Under the pieces are notes generated by a model. The model ran no database searches. It was not told where the DNA came from and saw nothing but the letters and a program-made list of their open reading frames with translations. The position numbers were made by a program, and so were the translations under genes. 64,000 nt of DNA from Fibrobacter sp. UWB10 (GTDB lineage: Bacteria; Fibrobacterota; Fibrobacteria; Fibrobacterales; Fibrobacteraceae), in the NCBI RefSeq assembly GCF_900182935.1, contig NZ_FXUE01000001.1:682001-746000 (forward strand). Direction: 5' to 3'. Every line of letters starts with the position of its first letter. The stretch's first letter is position 1. Of this stretch, positions 50,301 through 59,198 are shown piece by piece.

Positions 50301-53300
50301 ATTGTACTACCGATATAGTAAGCCTTTGTTATCCAAGTCAGATAAGGGTATGTGGTATCAGCGGCAATTTTCCAGGTATTCTTGAAATCCCAATCCTTGT
50401 ATGTTTCCTGTTTAACCATCTGCTGCGTATTGCGAAGTTCGCCCATCGCCGTCATGGTGACAAGCCATATTGTACTATCGTAATAAACCGACGTATAAAC
50501 CGACTTGATATCTTTACCAGTGATTCCACCAAATTCAGAGGTTCCCACGACATTGCCCGCGCCAAAGGAATTTTCCACCCAGACCGTATTCGAGTAGCCA
50601 ATCAATCCGCCAACATCCTTCTCACCCAAAACCGTTGCAAGGGAATAGCAATCGGAAACGCGATTTTCATGAGAACTCACCAAGCCGCCCACAAGGCCGC
50701 CCACATAATTTACACCAGAAACGGTATCCCTCGATGCACTTAACGAAATGGAGCCCTCCGTCTTCTTTCCGACAATTCCGCCTACATAGTTTCCACCGAG
50801 AACTTTATTTTTCACATAGATTCTTTCAATATCCGCACCATTATCGACACCCGCAAGAACACCGACATAGTTTTTGCCACGTACCACGCCCTTTTCACGG
50901 TTGTAACCGTATGAATAGCTTTCTCCAAAATACGAAGCTGTATCAAAGACAATGCCGCTTACTTTAGCACCCTTCGCCAAAGTCCGGAAAAGCCCAACAG
51001 AATCTTCGTCGGGGCGATTGATATTCAAGCCTGCTATAATCTTATTGTTCCCGATAAACACACCGCCGAATTCGCCAATCGGTTCAAAGCCCTTGCAAAC
51101 GGAGCTGTCAGCATTGCAATTTTCCTTAAACGAAATCGTAGCATCAATGTTGCCCATCAGCTTGTAATGCTTATCAAGCCCGTATTCGTACTTGCCGATA
51201 TACTTGAGATCATCGTAATCGTAAATCTTGTAAGGGTCTATTTCTGAGCCAGCACCGGCGAGCACGTTTACCGTACCGTCATCTACAAGCGTACCCGGCA
51301 ATATCGGGTCCATGCCCTTGAAGTACGGGTAAGAAACGCCTTCCTGGATTTCCCATACCGATTCAAAGTCATAATCCTTATACGTCGACTTTAACAGCAT
51401 CTCCTCAGTCGTCTTGCCCTTTCGGCTAATTCCAGCAACAGTGCTGTCAAAGAAACATGTACTGTCATCCACCACTTTGCTACTACCGTCCCCAAGAATT
51501 CCTTCGGCAGCGTATTCGGGAGCCTTGAACATGCTTGCTGAATAAACGCGATAGACATCACGCATTCCATCACCAAAGCTGTAGTCATAATCGTTGCCAA
51601 TAACGCCACCGACATTTTCATGGCCCTTGATAACGTTAACAGAGAACGCATCGGTCAACGTAACGTGGCTCCTTGTGTAGGCAATAATGCCGCCAACATT
51701 TTCCGTACCCTTGATCTTTCCGGTCGTTCCGACATAAACAACACTATCTGCGACACTGTAGCCAATCAAACCACCTACAGACCATTCGCCCCGAACATCG
51801 CCATTTAAAGAAACGACATGGCTCACGACAGCATTGCGTGATTCGCCAATCAAGGCGCCCACAACCCAGGAGCCAACGACCTTCGTGTTTTCAAGCGTCA
51901 AGTTTTGGATTACGCCACTTTCAACATATCCAAACATTCCTGTAAAGTCGCGGGTGGGCTCGTCAATTGCCAAATTCTTGATGGTATGATTCTTGCCGTC
52001 AAACGTTCCGTAGAAAATATGCACGCTATCGCCTATGGGTTCGAACTTCAAACCTTTAGCATCGATATCGGCAGTCAGTTCGTAATTTCCAAACAGCGGG
52101 TACGCAAGGTCGCGCCCAATTTTTTGGAGTTCTGCAAAAGTCGAAATTTCAATCTTATTCGGGATAGCCACATGACTCGATGTTCCCCACACCGTATCCG
52201 TACCGACAACCGCACCAATTCTGTAGCCATAGTACAAAGAATCTCTGCAAAGGGAATCATTTACAAACACCGGCTGCACAGAGCCTGTCCACTTTCCAAC
52301 AAGTTCGCCATCCACCTCAATGAGTGAGGCTACCACCGGAATTTCTTGCCACTTAGACACTACCGTCGGAATAGCAATTGGAATAAGAGCCTTTTCCGAG
52401 AAACGATTTTCTTTCAGATAGGGAAACGACTTGCCTTCGTCAATATCCCAAATTTTAATAAAGTTTCCCGTAGGGCTACTGCAATAACCCGCATATTCGT
52501 AATAAAAGCAGGTGTCCGTACCATCGATAGCATACTCGTCATAACCCACGGTATCCCAACCCGCATAAGATTCCCATTTTAACATCTGGGCTGTCGTAAG
52601 GCCAACACCACCCGCACTCGAATCGAGGCCCGAAATTTCGGCATTCCAATAGGAACTAAAAATCGAATCGGGAGAATACCCGACAAGTCCGCCCACATCA
52701 CCATTCCCTTGAACTGAAGCTGCTGCATAAGAATGAATAATCTTCCCACCGGAACCAGCAATGCCACCGACATACCGTTTCCCTTTCACCGAACCCATGG
52801 CGAACGAAGCGTACACATAACCACCGTTTCCGACAGCACCGCCGACATGCGATTCGCCTTCAATGTTACCAAGGGAATACGAATACATAATTCCGCCCTT
52901 CTCGTTGTCGCCAACGATGCCGCCGATATCATCATCGAAATCGTATCCGTAAGAATTCAAGTTCATCAAGGAAACACTTGAATAAACCATTCCCTTGGAA
53001 TAGCCAGCGATGCCACCCACATCATCAATCTCCGACGTTCCCGGAACAATCGAACCATTAGAACGAGAATTATTCACATAACCCGTCAAATAGCCGGCAA
53101 TACCGCCCACATCTTTTTTCAAGGCTATGATATCTGCATCAACATAGGCAGTATCAAGATTCATGTCCAACTGGCCGACAATACCGCCCACCCGCTGCGA
53201 GCCTTTGACAGTCCCCTGGAAAGAGACATCCGCGATAGTCGCTTTATCGTTATAATCCTTCGTGGCATGGCCGGTAATACCGCCCACATAGTTTTGTCCC

Positions 53301-53815
53301 TGAACAAAACCGTTTGTCACCTTAACGTTCTTGATGGTTCCCATCAACTTTGCAGCCACCGTCGCGACATAGTTCGATTCGGACACCCTGCCCGTCACAT
53401 GGCTATGATCAAAATTCAGATTGGAAACGGACCCCCCCAAGTAAGAAATAAACGCCACATCCCTTTCGCACGGGAGCCAAATATTCAAGTTGCTGATGGT
53501 GTGGTTTTGTCCATCGATATTCCCCCAGAAAATAATGCTGTCAGCAGCATCCTTATTCTTACCGATAGAGATAAAACCATTGCAGCCATCCGCATTGCAC
53601 ATTTCGTTTTTTGAAGCAGAGGCATCGATATCTTTTGTCAATACGTAATCCGAAGAATACAGATAGGCGCCCTTGCCTATCGCCTTCAAGTCTTCGTAGT
53701 CTTCAATCTGGAAAGGCTTTTCAGCAGAGCCATCCCCCTTCATGGTGCCATTTGCGGCAAAAGACTGAATCGCAAATAATGACAAAACGGCCGAAAAAAC
53801 AAACCCGATTTTCAT
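47375..53815 (-). CDS. Giant secreted GLUG-repeat protein with T9SS-like C-terminus
   Basis: 2146 residues. A signal peptide (MKIGFVFSAVLSLFAIQSFA) is followed by four large beta-helix modules. Each starts with a variant of GSGTESDPFIIKTYSDLKSIG ... YxLxxDIDA and a 'GxxHTIxxLxI' strand, and continues with many GLUG-like rungs such as VGGIVGQL, VGGIAGYS, VGGLVGYS and YVGGLFGMT. From about residue 1980 an Ig-like or linker region leads to a C-terminal block (VKFSLMDMQGRIVKAFDLGK, GRYIGVLQVNGR, LLLKK) that resembles a T9SS type A sorting domain. Such proteins are surface or secreted adhesins, though binding target is unknown. GAGGAG precedes the ATG and TATATTTT lies about 25 bases upstream. Confidence 0.88.
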   Translation of the reverse strand: MKIGFVFSAVLSLFAIQSFAANGTMKGDGSAEKPFQIEDYEDLKAIGKGAYLYSSDYVLTKDIDASASKNEMCNADGCNGFISIGKNKDAADSIIFWGNIDGQNHTISNLNIWLPCERDVAFISYLGGSVSNLNFDHSHVTGRVSESNYVATVAAKLMGTIKNVKVTNGFVQGQNYVGGITGHATKDYNDKATIADVSFQGTVKGSQRVGGIVGQLDMNLDTAYVDADIIALKKDVGGIAGYLTGYVNNSRSNGSIVPGTSEIDDVGGIAGYSKGMVYSSVSLMNLNSYGYDFDDDIGGIVGDNEKGGIMYSYSLGNIEGESHVGGAVGNGGYVYASFAMGSVKGKRYVGGIAGSGGKIIHSYAAASVQGNGDVGGLVGYSPDSIFSSYWNAEISGLDSSAGGVGLTTAQMLKWESYAGWDTVGYDEYAIDGTDTCFYYEYAGYCSSPTGNFIKIWDIDEGKSFPYLKENRFSEKALIPIAIPTVVSKWQEIPVVASLIEVDGELVGKWTGSVQPVFVNDSLCRDSLYYGYRIGAVVGTDTVWGTSSHVAIPNKIEISTFAELQKIGRDLAYPLFGNYELTADIDAKGLKFEPIGDSVHIFYGTFDGKNHTIKNLAIDEPTRDFTGMFGYVESGVIQNLTLENTKVVGSWVVGALIGESRNAVVSHVVSLNGDVRGEWSVGGLIGYSVADSVVYVGTTGKIKGTENVGGIIAYTRSHVTLTDAFSVNVIKGHENVGGVIGNDYDYSFGDGMRDVYRVYSASMFKAPEYAAEGILGDGSSKVVDDSTCFFDSTVAGISRKGKTTEEMLLKSTYKDYDFESVWEIQEGVSYPYFKGMDPILPGTLVDDGTVNVLAGAGSEIDPYKIYDYDDLKYIGKYEYGLDKHYKLMGNIDATISFKENCNADSSVCKGFEPIGEFGGVFIGNNKIIAGLNINRPDEDSVGLFRTLAKGAKVSGIVFDTASYFGESYSYGYNREKGVVRGKNYVGVLAGVDNGADIERIYVKNKVLGGNYVGGIVGKKTEGSISLSASRDTVSGVNYVGGLVGGLVSSHENRVSDCYSLATVLGEKDVGGLIGYSNTVWVENSFGAGNVVGTSEFGGITGKDIKSVYTSVYYDSTIWLVTMTAMGELRNTQQMVKQETYKDWDFKNTWKIAADTTYPYLTWITKAYYIGSTINQKFTPDKYRDSTMMHLAGSGTESDPFIIKTYSDLKSIGLGKYKLSSVYRLGNDIDASASKDEKVDYYRSGFKPIGLIRYYVKGLDIQDTSNVFTGKIHGAGHTITGLYIYTRTSEVTSFIDSIGSTGVIDSLTFKEFESHGTSHAAAIASTNEGTIKNVSVFGSVEASDYGAGLVEINNGVIENASYTGLVYSGSKKDIYTCILAGFVRENNGTIKGAQGNLTLRGALHGGAGIAYENKGTIESSRLNGDLHLGADYAGGIVAKNEGVVSACTVSVNIESTGSYVGGIAGFNRGTVSACSVTTGIETSGSYVGGLIGKDDGIAEKFEVSGTVKGLDYVGGFIGEADGKKDFASLHTAMDVTGRRYVGGLFGMTSRNISKSYATGNVKGTGESIDAYSGAAVGGLVGLTSADVDSCYSTASVEYGAGLIGVNRGTITNSNASGKIVNGAGLVGDNSGVIRDCYTTVHIEDGEGFVRVNNNNAVIENCHSSVVIESKTEGAGFVNYNTGTISKCYATGSLKSSSGWYVAGFAVSNGGTITDSYTTIDIENGDAGFVNNNELPGVIERCYATGSIRVSRDGAGGFVFRNDGTIRRSFATGDIFEETENENIDWAGKLNNISLFYVGGFASVNNTHGIIDMCFATGDIKGRFNHAGAFAGNNKGAINNSYSTGNLKRRVKYLGDSSATASNMLEIGSFVGYNEGKVDYDYATGYFEEYDGSRHCSTRKSDGGGVAFYYNSDSCAVTESAWVGNDVSSADLRKKATFKGFDFDSVWYIKDGESYPLLRGMPNVPNVGKVSLNYGKGGATAEHVVGQLLDKAIVADTSYALVIEVESASKALLDSLERLGKNAGGEYVVDFRVGVAVEGDTLWSKFAKAEVNINKTTGVRAREIVVTHSLGAAFRDGHVALRFVIPDAGAVKFSLMDMQGRIVKAFDLGKRAAGEYSETVAAEGIAHGRYIGVLQVNGRVTDRALLLKK

Positions 53816-53877
53816 AATTCTCCTCGCTTATTTTATCAAAAATATACATTAATTCAGCACGTATTACAATGCCCCTA

Positions 53878-53915
53878 CAAAAAAGGACCCCCCGGCATTT
53901 GCCGAGGGATTCCTC
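53878..53915 (-). terminator. Intrinsic terminator of the InlB-repeat protein gene
   Basis: CCCCCGGCA and TGCCGAGGG pair around ATT. On the minus strand the stem is followed by TCCTTTTTTG. Confidence 0.8.
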
Positions 53916-53932
53916 AAATGATGTCGCAAAAA

Positions 53933-56900
53933 CTACTTCACCGACACGCGCTGCACCTGGGAACCAATACGCACCAAGTAATTGCCAGCGGCATTCACCG
54001 GAATTGCGAAGTTCTTGCTATGGACAGGTCCCTTGCGAAGGACATGGCCCTGCATATCGAATACGGTGTAAGAGCGAGCCATTTCAGAGATGCCCGACAC
54101 CTGAATGTCGCGACCGACAGCCATCAGCATAAACTGCGGAACCTGTGCAACGGTCATCAAGCCTTCCTTATTTTTGCTAGAGCTACTAGACGACTTCGGT
54201 ACAGAAGATGAAGAACTGCGCGGAATTCTCTCGAAGTGAGCAACAATTGTTGTATCGCTCACCGCTTTGAACGCAAGGAGCGGATCCTTATTATTCACGT
54301 CATCAGCCCAGTAAGCGAACTTGAAATTATCAGTGGGCAGCGCTTCAACCGCCACCACTTCTTCGTACTCGTATATTCCATCTTCTTTCAAGCCACCAAT
54401 ACTACCGCGACCAACTACGTCAACCTTCATGACAACTTTATAGCGAAGTTTTTCCCACTTGGCATAGAAATCCAACGAGTCCGTGGCATTTTTCGCGATG
54501 GATTTTACCGCCTCACCACTGAGTGTAGAATCGGCATACCAGCCCAAGAAAGCATAACCTGTACGCTTTGCCGTATCGGGAAGCGCAGTTTCAATTCCTT
54601 GCATATAGCTTGTGAAATACGAAGCCGTATCGCCATCGAAGGTATGGAAACTCACAGCATGTTCAACACCGCTATAATTCTTGACTACGCCAGAGAAGTT
54701 CGGATATTCGTCCACACCAACATTTTGTCCCCAGATAGAGCCGTTCTCGCCACTGTGCAACAAACGCGCCGCAGTTCCATTCTTGAACATTTCCATAGCC
54801 AAAGGTGTACCGCCATATTCTTCATCATTCTTATATTCCTGATAATAAGAATTCTCTATGGTCGTCCTTTCATCGTTCTCGCCAATCAAATCATACGTAA
54901 TTGCACCCGTATATAAATCAAGAACCGGTCCTATATTGTAGCTATTGACAATGGTCAAATAATTCTTTTTCTCATAATAGTGCTTCCAGCCAACAAGGCC
55001 TCCACCGTAAGTACCTCTGTGCTCGATACGCCCGGCATTATAGCTATTTTCGATATAAAGATCAGTCGCCCCGACATCACCCCCCACAAGGCCGCTAGCA
55101 CCGATTTCACCAGACCCCTGTTCATAGCTATGCACGGTAGACGTACTATAACAGTTGAGAACCTGGATGCCGCCCTGCGCCACGTATTCATAATGAATAG
55201 TCCTGCCCATAAGAGCGCCAACAAGATCTCTCGCCGCAAAATAGGATTTTTCGATACCCAGGTTCTTGACAACCACATCTATGTAATTGCCTCTCTTATC
55301 CACACTCGCGAAAAATCCCGTTCCCCTTCGTTTATCGTCCAGAGAATCGTTAAAATACAATCCCGAAACAGAGTGGAATTTGCCATCAAATACGCCTGCG
55401 AATTCCACTATGGGCGTCCATTCCAAGAACTTATGCTTTTCGGCTTCGTTCAGCATGCCGTTCTCATCGATCACATCCTGGTTTACCACGATATCGTTTG
55501 CAAGAGACCCGCAGGCATAATGCTCTCGTTCAACACCGTCCGTACCGCCCACGATGGCGGCAAAACCATACAGTTCCATGGCCGTCTTGATGACATAGCA
55601 GCCATCAGCATCCTTCGACGGAATTTCTTTCTTAATCCACTTAGCATAAAACACTTTGTTTCCTGTTTCAGCGGCAGTAATCTCAGCCACGGGTTCACCG
55701 CTATATTCGCTATCCGTATACCATCCGGCAAACACATAACCGTCGCGTGAGATTTTACGCGTGAGCGTAAGTCCCGTGCCTTCTACATACGATGTCGCCA
55801 CATTGGTATCGACAACACCTCCAACAGCGTTATACGTAATGTTGCAAATCTTGGACAGTTTAGCCCAGAATTCCCTATCCCCTTCGGAATCAGCCAAGAT
55901 ATTTTTCACGGCATCGCCCGTAAGCTCCTCGTTTTCATACCACCCTTGGAAGACATAACTATCTCGATTAACATACGGAAGACTGAATTCGTAACCGGGA
56001 ACGTACTTATCCGGATACACCAAGGTGTCGCCTTCGTAAGTATGCAGAATCAATGCAGCCATAGCACTTGATGTCATCCCCGTAATGGCATCCTTGAAAA
56101 CCGGATACGGATCTGTACCCACGTCTTGTCCCCACACAGTTCCATCGGCATAATTATAGGTGTAGTTGCGCAGCTGATAGGCCGCGGTGCCATCTTTAAA
56201 GAAATTCTCAGGCATCGCGACAGCAAACGAATCAACTGTTCGCGAGGACGTATCCAAGTAAAAAACATTTTCAAAAACAGGGTACCGGCAATCATAGGTA
56301 TTGCGTTTATCATATGTACCGACAAACCCTTGTCGATACCATGTAGAAGCATCCACCGCACCCGTGCTATATGCCCCTTCCACATGGGAACCACACCTAG
56401 GCTTGAAGAAGCCCAATACGCCGCCAGAATAGTGGGCCCCCATAATATTTCCTGTATTGTAGGCATTTTCCACAAAGACCTTGCCATCCAAATGACCGAT
56501 AATTCCACCAGCGGCTTGATACCCACTTATCTCAGCCTCATTGTATGACGTCCTGATATAAACGCCACTGATATAATCGCCTTCTTCGACGGATTCGCCA
56601 ACAATGCCACCAGAATAACTACCATGAACACTTCCAGTATTGCCGCATTTTTCAATGATCGCAACCCCACTAACAGAGCCTACCATGCCACCCGCAGCTT
56701 TAGCAGCTTTTATATACGCACTATTGGTAGAGTTCTCAATACGTGCCCTAGCACCATCGTATATATAGCCAACCATTCCCCCAGAAGCACCACCGCCACT
56801 CGAAGCAAAGAATCCTGAAGCCCTACAATTTTTGACAGACGCGAACCCCCCAGACACGAAACCATACACTTCACCAATCATTCCACCTGCATACTTTAAA

Positions 56901-57475
56901 GCCATCTCCACTTCTATTCGCACATGGCTAAAACAATTTTCTATAGACACAGCCGATCCGGATCCAACAGTCCCGACAATGGCACCAACATCATCGGTTT
57001 CACTGTAAAAATACGAATCCACAATCCCTAGATTCTTGACAACAGTTGTGTCCCCTTTCGAAGAATTTAATTCAGAGAAAAGACCTGCGGGCGTTCGCGC
57101 GGCAAACAATGTGGTATCCCGCATTTTTACATAATACAATCCTGAAACCGTGTGATTCTGACCATCAAAAACTCCAAAAAATTTGGACATCGGAATCCAC
57201 GGGACAAAGTTCGCCGTATCCGCGACATTGAGCGAATCGTCTTCGGTCAAGACATTCTCGTTCACGACGATATCGGCAGTCAGCTTCACACACCCGCCAA
57301 ACGATGGATTAAATGTACCCAGAAGATCGGCAAAACCGTACAGTTCCTCGGCACTAGAAATCTCGTAGCAATCGTCTACAAGTGCAGGAGTTTTAGGCGT
57401 AATCGTCTTTGCCGCATTTGCAAACGGGGCAAGCAGGGCGACGAGGGCAAACAGGATTCCCTTTTTCATAAACAT
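53933..57475 (-). CDS. Large secreted protein with GLUG-like and InlB-type repeats, T9SS-like C-terminus
   Basis: 1180 residues. The start MFMKKGILFALVALLAPFANA (signal peptide) has AAGGAG 7 bases upstream. Two beta-helix regions (about 30-440 and 600-930), each opening with CYEISSAEELYGFA or CYVIKTAMELYGFA, contain GLUG-like rungs (AGGMIGEV, SGGIVGES). Between and after them are Listeria-Bacteroides (InlB) repeats: YVFQGWYENEELTGDAV, YVFAGWYTDSEYSGEPV and YAFLGWYADSTLSGEAV, each ending in FWAKL, FYAKW or the like. A divergent InlB-type unit (GRGSIGGLKEDGIYEYEEVV), an SSSS linker and a C-terminal sorting-like block (YTVFDMQGHVLRKG, GNYLVRIGSQVQRVSVK) follow. Probably a surface adhesin. Both this gene and the 47375 gene have their own terminators. 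Confidence 0.87.
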   Translation of the reverse strand: MFMKKGILFALVALLAPFANAAKTITPKTPALVDDCYEISSAEELYGFADLLGTFNPSFGGCVKLTADIVVNENVLTEDDSLNVADTANFVPWIPMSKFFGVFDGQNHTVSGLYYVKMRDTTLFAARTPAGLFSELNSSKGDTTVVKNLGIVDSYFYSETDDVGAIVGTVGSGSAVSIENCFSHVRIEVEMALKYAGGMIGEVYGFVSGGFASVKNCRASGFFASSGGGASGGMVGYIYDGARARIENSTNSAYIKAAKAAGGMVGSVSGVAIIEKCGNTGSVHGSYSGGIVGESVEEGDYISGVYIRTSYNEAEISGYQAAGGIIGHLDGKVFVENAYNTGNIMGAHYSGGVLGFFKPRCGSHVEGAYSTGAVDASTWYRQGFVGTYDKRNTYDCRYPVFENVFYLDTSSRTVDSFAVAMPENFFKDGTAAYQLRNYTYNYADGTVWGQDVGTDPYPVFKDAITGMTSSAMAALILHTYEGDTLVYPDKYVPGYEFSLPYVNRDSYVFQGWYENEELTGDAVKNILADSEGDREFWAKLSKICNITYNAVGGVVDTNVATSYVEGTGLTLTRKISRDGYVFAGWYTDSEYSGEPVAEITAAETGNKVFYAKWIKKEIPSKDADGCYVIKTAMELYGFAAIVGGTDGVEREHYACGSLANDIVVNQDVIDENGMLNEAEKHKFLEWTPIVEFAGVFDGKFHSVSGLYFNDSLDDKRRGTGFFASVDKRGNYIDVVVKNLGIEKSYFAARDLVGALMGRTIHYEYVAQGGIQVLNCYSTSTVHSYEQGSGEIGASGLVGGDVGATDLYIENSYNAGRIEHRGTYGGGLVGWKHYYEKKNYLTIVNSYNIGPVLDLYTGAITYDLIGENDERTTIENSYYQEYKNDEEYGGTPLAMEMFKNGTAARLLHSGENGSIWGQNVGVDEYPNFSGVVKNYSGVEHAVSFHTFDGDTASYFTSYMQGIETALPDTAKRTGYAFLGWYADSTLSGEAVKSIAKNATDSLDFYAKWEKLRYKVVMKVDVVGRGSIGGLKEDGIYEYEEVVAVEALPTDNFKFAYWADDVNNKDPLLAFKAVSDTTIVAHFERIPRSSSSSVPKSSSSSSKNKEGLMTVAQVPQFMLMAVGRDIQVSGISEMARSYTVFDMQGHVLRKGPVHSKNFAIPVNAAGNYLVRIGSQVQRVSVK

Positions 57476-57525
57476 GATTTCTCTCCTTCTCGGGACTATT
57501 AAAATAAATATAGGTATAAAAAAAG

Positions 57526-57550
57526 GAGATCCCCGGCCAAGCCGGGGATG
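57526..57550. repeat. GATCCCCGGC/GCCGGGGATGAC hairpin, possible dispersed repeat
   Basis: ATCCCCGGC-caa-GCCGGGGAT is a perfect 9-base stem upstream of the InlB-repeat gene. This sequence type is common between genes in many bacteria. With a T-run on the minus side (TCCTTTTTTT) it might also act as a second terminator for the decarboxylase operon. Confidence 0.45.
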
Positions 57551-57555
57551 ACAAG

Positions 57556-57597
57556 TTGAAAAAAAGGAACCCCCGGCGATTGCCGAGGGTTTCCTTT
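57556..57597 (-). terminator. Intrinsic terminator of the decarboxylase operon
   Basis: GGAAACCCTCGGCAA and its partner TTGCCGGGGGTTCC (read on the minus strand: CCCTCGGCAATCGCCGGGGG) form a long stem followed by TTCCTTTTTTTC. Confidence 0.75.
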
Positions 57598-57617
57598 GCA
57601 TAAGAGATTCGTGAGAA

Positions 57618-58778
57618 CTAGCTCAAGCGAGAAATCATGTAACCGGCGCAAACTGCAGTACCGATCACGCCAGCCACGTTCGGGCCCATAGCGTGCATCA
57701 GCAAGAAGTTCTGCGGGTCATACTTGGCACCTTCCACCTGAGAAACACGGGCGGCCATCGGCACGGCGGACACGCCAGCGGAACCGATGAGCGGGTTCAC
57801 AGGATTGTTGGGAGTGCACTTGTTCATGATCTTCGCAAGGAAGAGGCCTGCAGCGGTCGAGAAACCGAAGGCAACCACACCCATAGCGATAATCATGAGG
57901 GTCTGCGGACGGAGGAAGATGTCGGCAGACATCGTGAGGCCCACGGAAGTACCGAGGAAGATCGTCACGATGTTCATGAGTTCGTTGGAGGAGGTCTTCA
58001 CCAAGCGTTCGACAACGCCGGCTTCCTTGAAGATGTTACCAAGCATGAGCATGATAATAAGAGCAGAAGCATCGGGCACCACGAGGATGCACACGATCAT
58101 CACCATCACGGCAAACACGATGCGTTCGGCCTTGGACACCTTGCGCAGAGCCTTCATACGGATCTTGCGTTCCTTGTCGTTGGTCATGAGGCGCATGATA
58201 GGCGGCTGGATCAGCGGAACGAGGGCCATGTAAGTGTAAGCTGCCACGGCGATAGGTCCGATGAGGTGCTTTGCTAATTTGTTTGCAGTAAAGATGGAGG
58301 TCGGACCGTCGGCGCCGCCGATGATACCGATAGAGGCAGCTTCACCGAGAGTAAAGCCACCGAAAGCCACGGCGCAGAACATGGTCGCAAACACGCCGAA
58401 CTGAGCGCCACCGCCGAGGAGCAGTGTACGCGGGTTAGCGATAAGCGGTCCAAAGTCCGTCATGGCACCCACGCCCAAGAAGATGATGGGCGGGAAGAGT
58501 TCCAGGTGGATTCCCTGGCTGATGTAGTAATAGAGGCCTGCCGTCGGGGTAAACATACCTTCGATGCTCCAGCCACCATCGTAGAATCCCGCACTCGGGA
58601 TGTTCACCGCCAGTGCGCCGAGCGAAATCGGCAAGAGCAGCAGCGGCTCATACTTTTTGACAATCGCCAAGTACATCAGGACGAAACTCACGATCCACAT
58701 CACGATCATCGAAGGGGTGACGTATGCGAATCCGGTGTCGCCTGCGAACTCAACGACCGAATTTAAAAGAGAACTCAT
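57618..58778 (-). CDS. Sodium-ion-translocating decarboxylase, beta subunit
   Basis: Integral membrane subunit (386 residues, about ten helices) of the oxaloacetate / methylmalonyl-CoA / glutaconyl-CoA decarboxylase family. It couples loss of CO2 from carboxybiotin to sodium export. [22 protein letters not shown] holds the conserved Asp near the sodium site, [13 protein letters not shown] the second signature, and [11 protein letters not shown] and [14 protein letters not shown] the rest of the core. The C-terminus [19 protein letters not shown] is typical. In a succinate- and propionate-forming Fibrobacter a methylmalonyl-CoA decarboxylase is the likely role, but the alpha subunit that decides substrate is not in the window. 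It is 13 bases downstream of the biotin carrier gene. Confidence 0.95.
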   Translation of the reverse strand: MSSLLNSVVEFAGDTGFAYVTPSMIVMWIVSFVLMYLAIVKKYEPLLLLPISLGALAVNIPSAGFYDGGWSIEGMFTPTAGLYYYISQGIHLELFPPIIFLGVGAMTDFGPLIANPRTLLLGGGAQFGVFATMFCAVAFGGFTLGEAASIGIIGGADGPTSIFTANKLAKHLIGPIAVAAYTYMALVPLIQPPIMRLMTNDKERKIRMKALRKVSKAERIVFAVMVMIVCILVVPDASALIIMLMLGNIFKEAGVVERLVKTSSNELMNIVTIFLGTSVGLTMSADIFLRPQTLMIIAMGVVAFGFSTAAGLFLAKIMNKCTPNNPVNPLIGSAGVSAVPMAARVSQVEGAKYDPQNFLLMHAMGPNVAGVIGTAVCAGYMISRLS

Positions 58779-58791
58779 TTATCTGTACCTC

Positions 58792-59151
58792 TTAGGCGAT
58801 AGTCATGAGAGTCTGGCCGTCGACGACAGTGTCGGTTTCCTTGACGGCAATGGAGTTCACGGTGCCGGCGCACGGAGCGACGACCGGGTTTTCCATCTTG
58901 AGAGCTTCGATGATAGCCACTTCCTGGTTGGCAGCAACGGTGTCGCCGACCTTGACCTTCAGTTTGAACACGGAGCCAGCGAGCGGACTCTTGACTTCGG
59001 TACCACCGGCAACAGCAGGAGCGGCGGCCGGAGCCGGAGCGGCAGCGGGGGCTGCAGCAGGAGCAGCGGCAACGGCGGCATTGGAATCAAGAACTTCTAC
59101 TTCGACATCGTAGGTCTTGCCTTCGAAACTGATACGGACGGTTTTCTTCAT
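58792..59151 (-). CDS. Biotin carrier subunit of the decarboxylase
   Basis: 119 residues. MKKTVRISFEGKTYDVEVEVLD is an N-terminal beta segment, followed by an Ala/Pro-rich flexible linker (about 28-50). The biotinyl domain (TEVKSPLAGSVFKLKVKVGDTV to VVDGQTLMTIA) closes the protein. The biotinylation site reads EALKMENPV, so the residue before the modified Lys is Leu where most carriers have Met. The carrier moves CO2 between the alpha (carboxyltransferase) and beta subunits. It lies between the gamma and beta genes, with short spacers, as in known sodium-pump operons. Confidence 0.93.
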   Translation of the reverse strand: MKKTVRISFEGKTYDVEVEVLDSNAAVAAAPAAAPAAAPAPAAAPAVAGGTEVKSPLAGSVFKLKVKVGDTVAANQEVAIIEALKMENPVVAPCAGTVNSIAVKETDTVVDGQTLMTIA

Positions 59152-59198
59152 TTTGATATTTCCTGGCTTAAAAGCCTGTTGAGTTTTAAAAGTTTACC

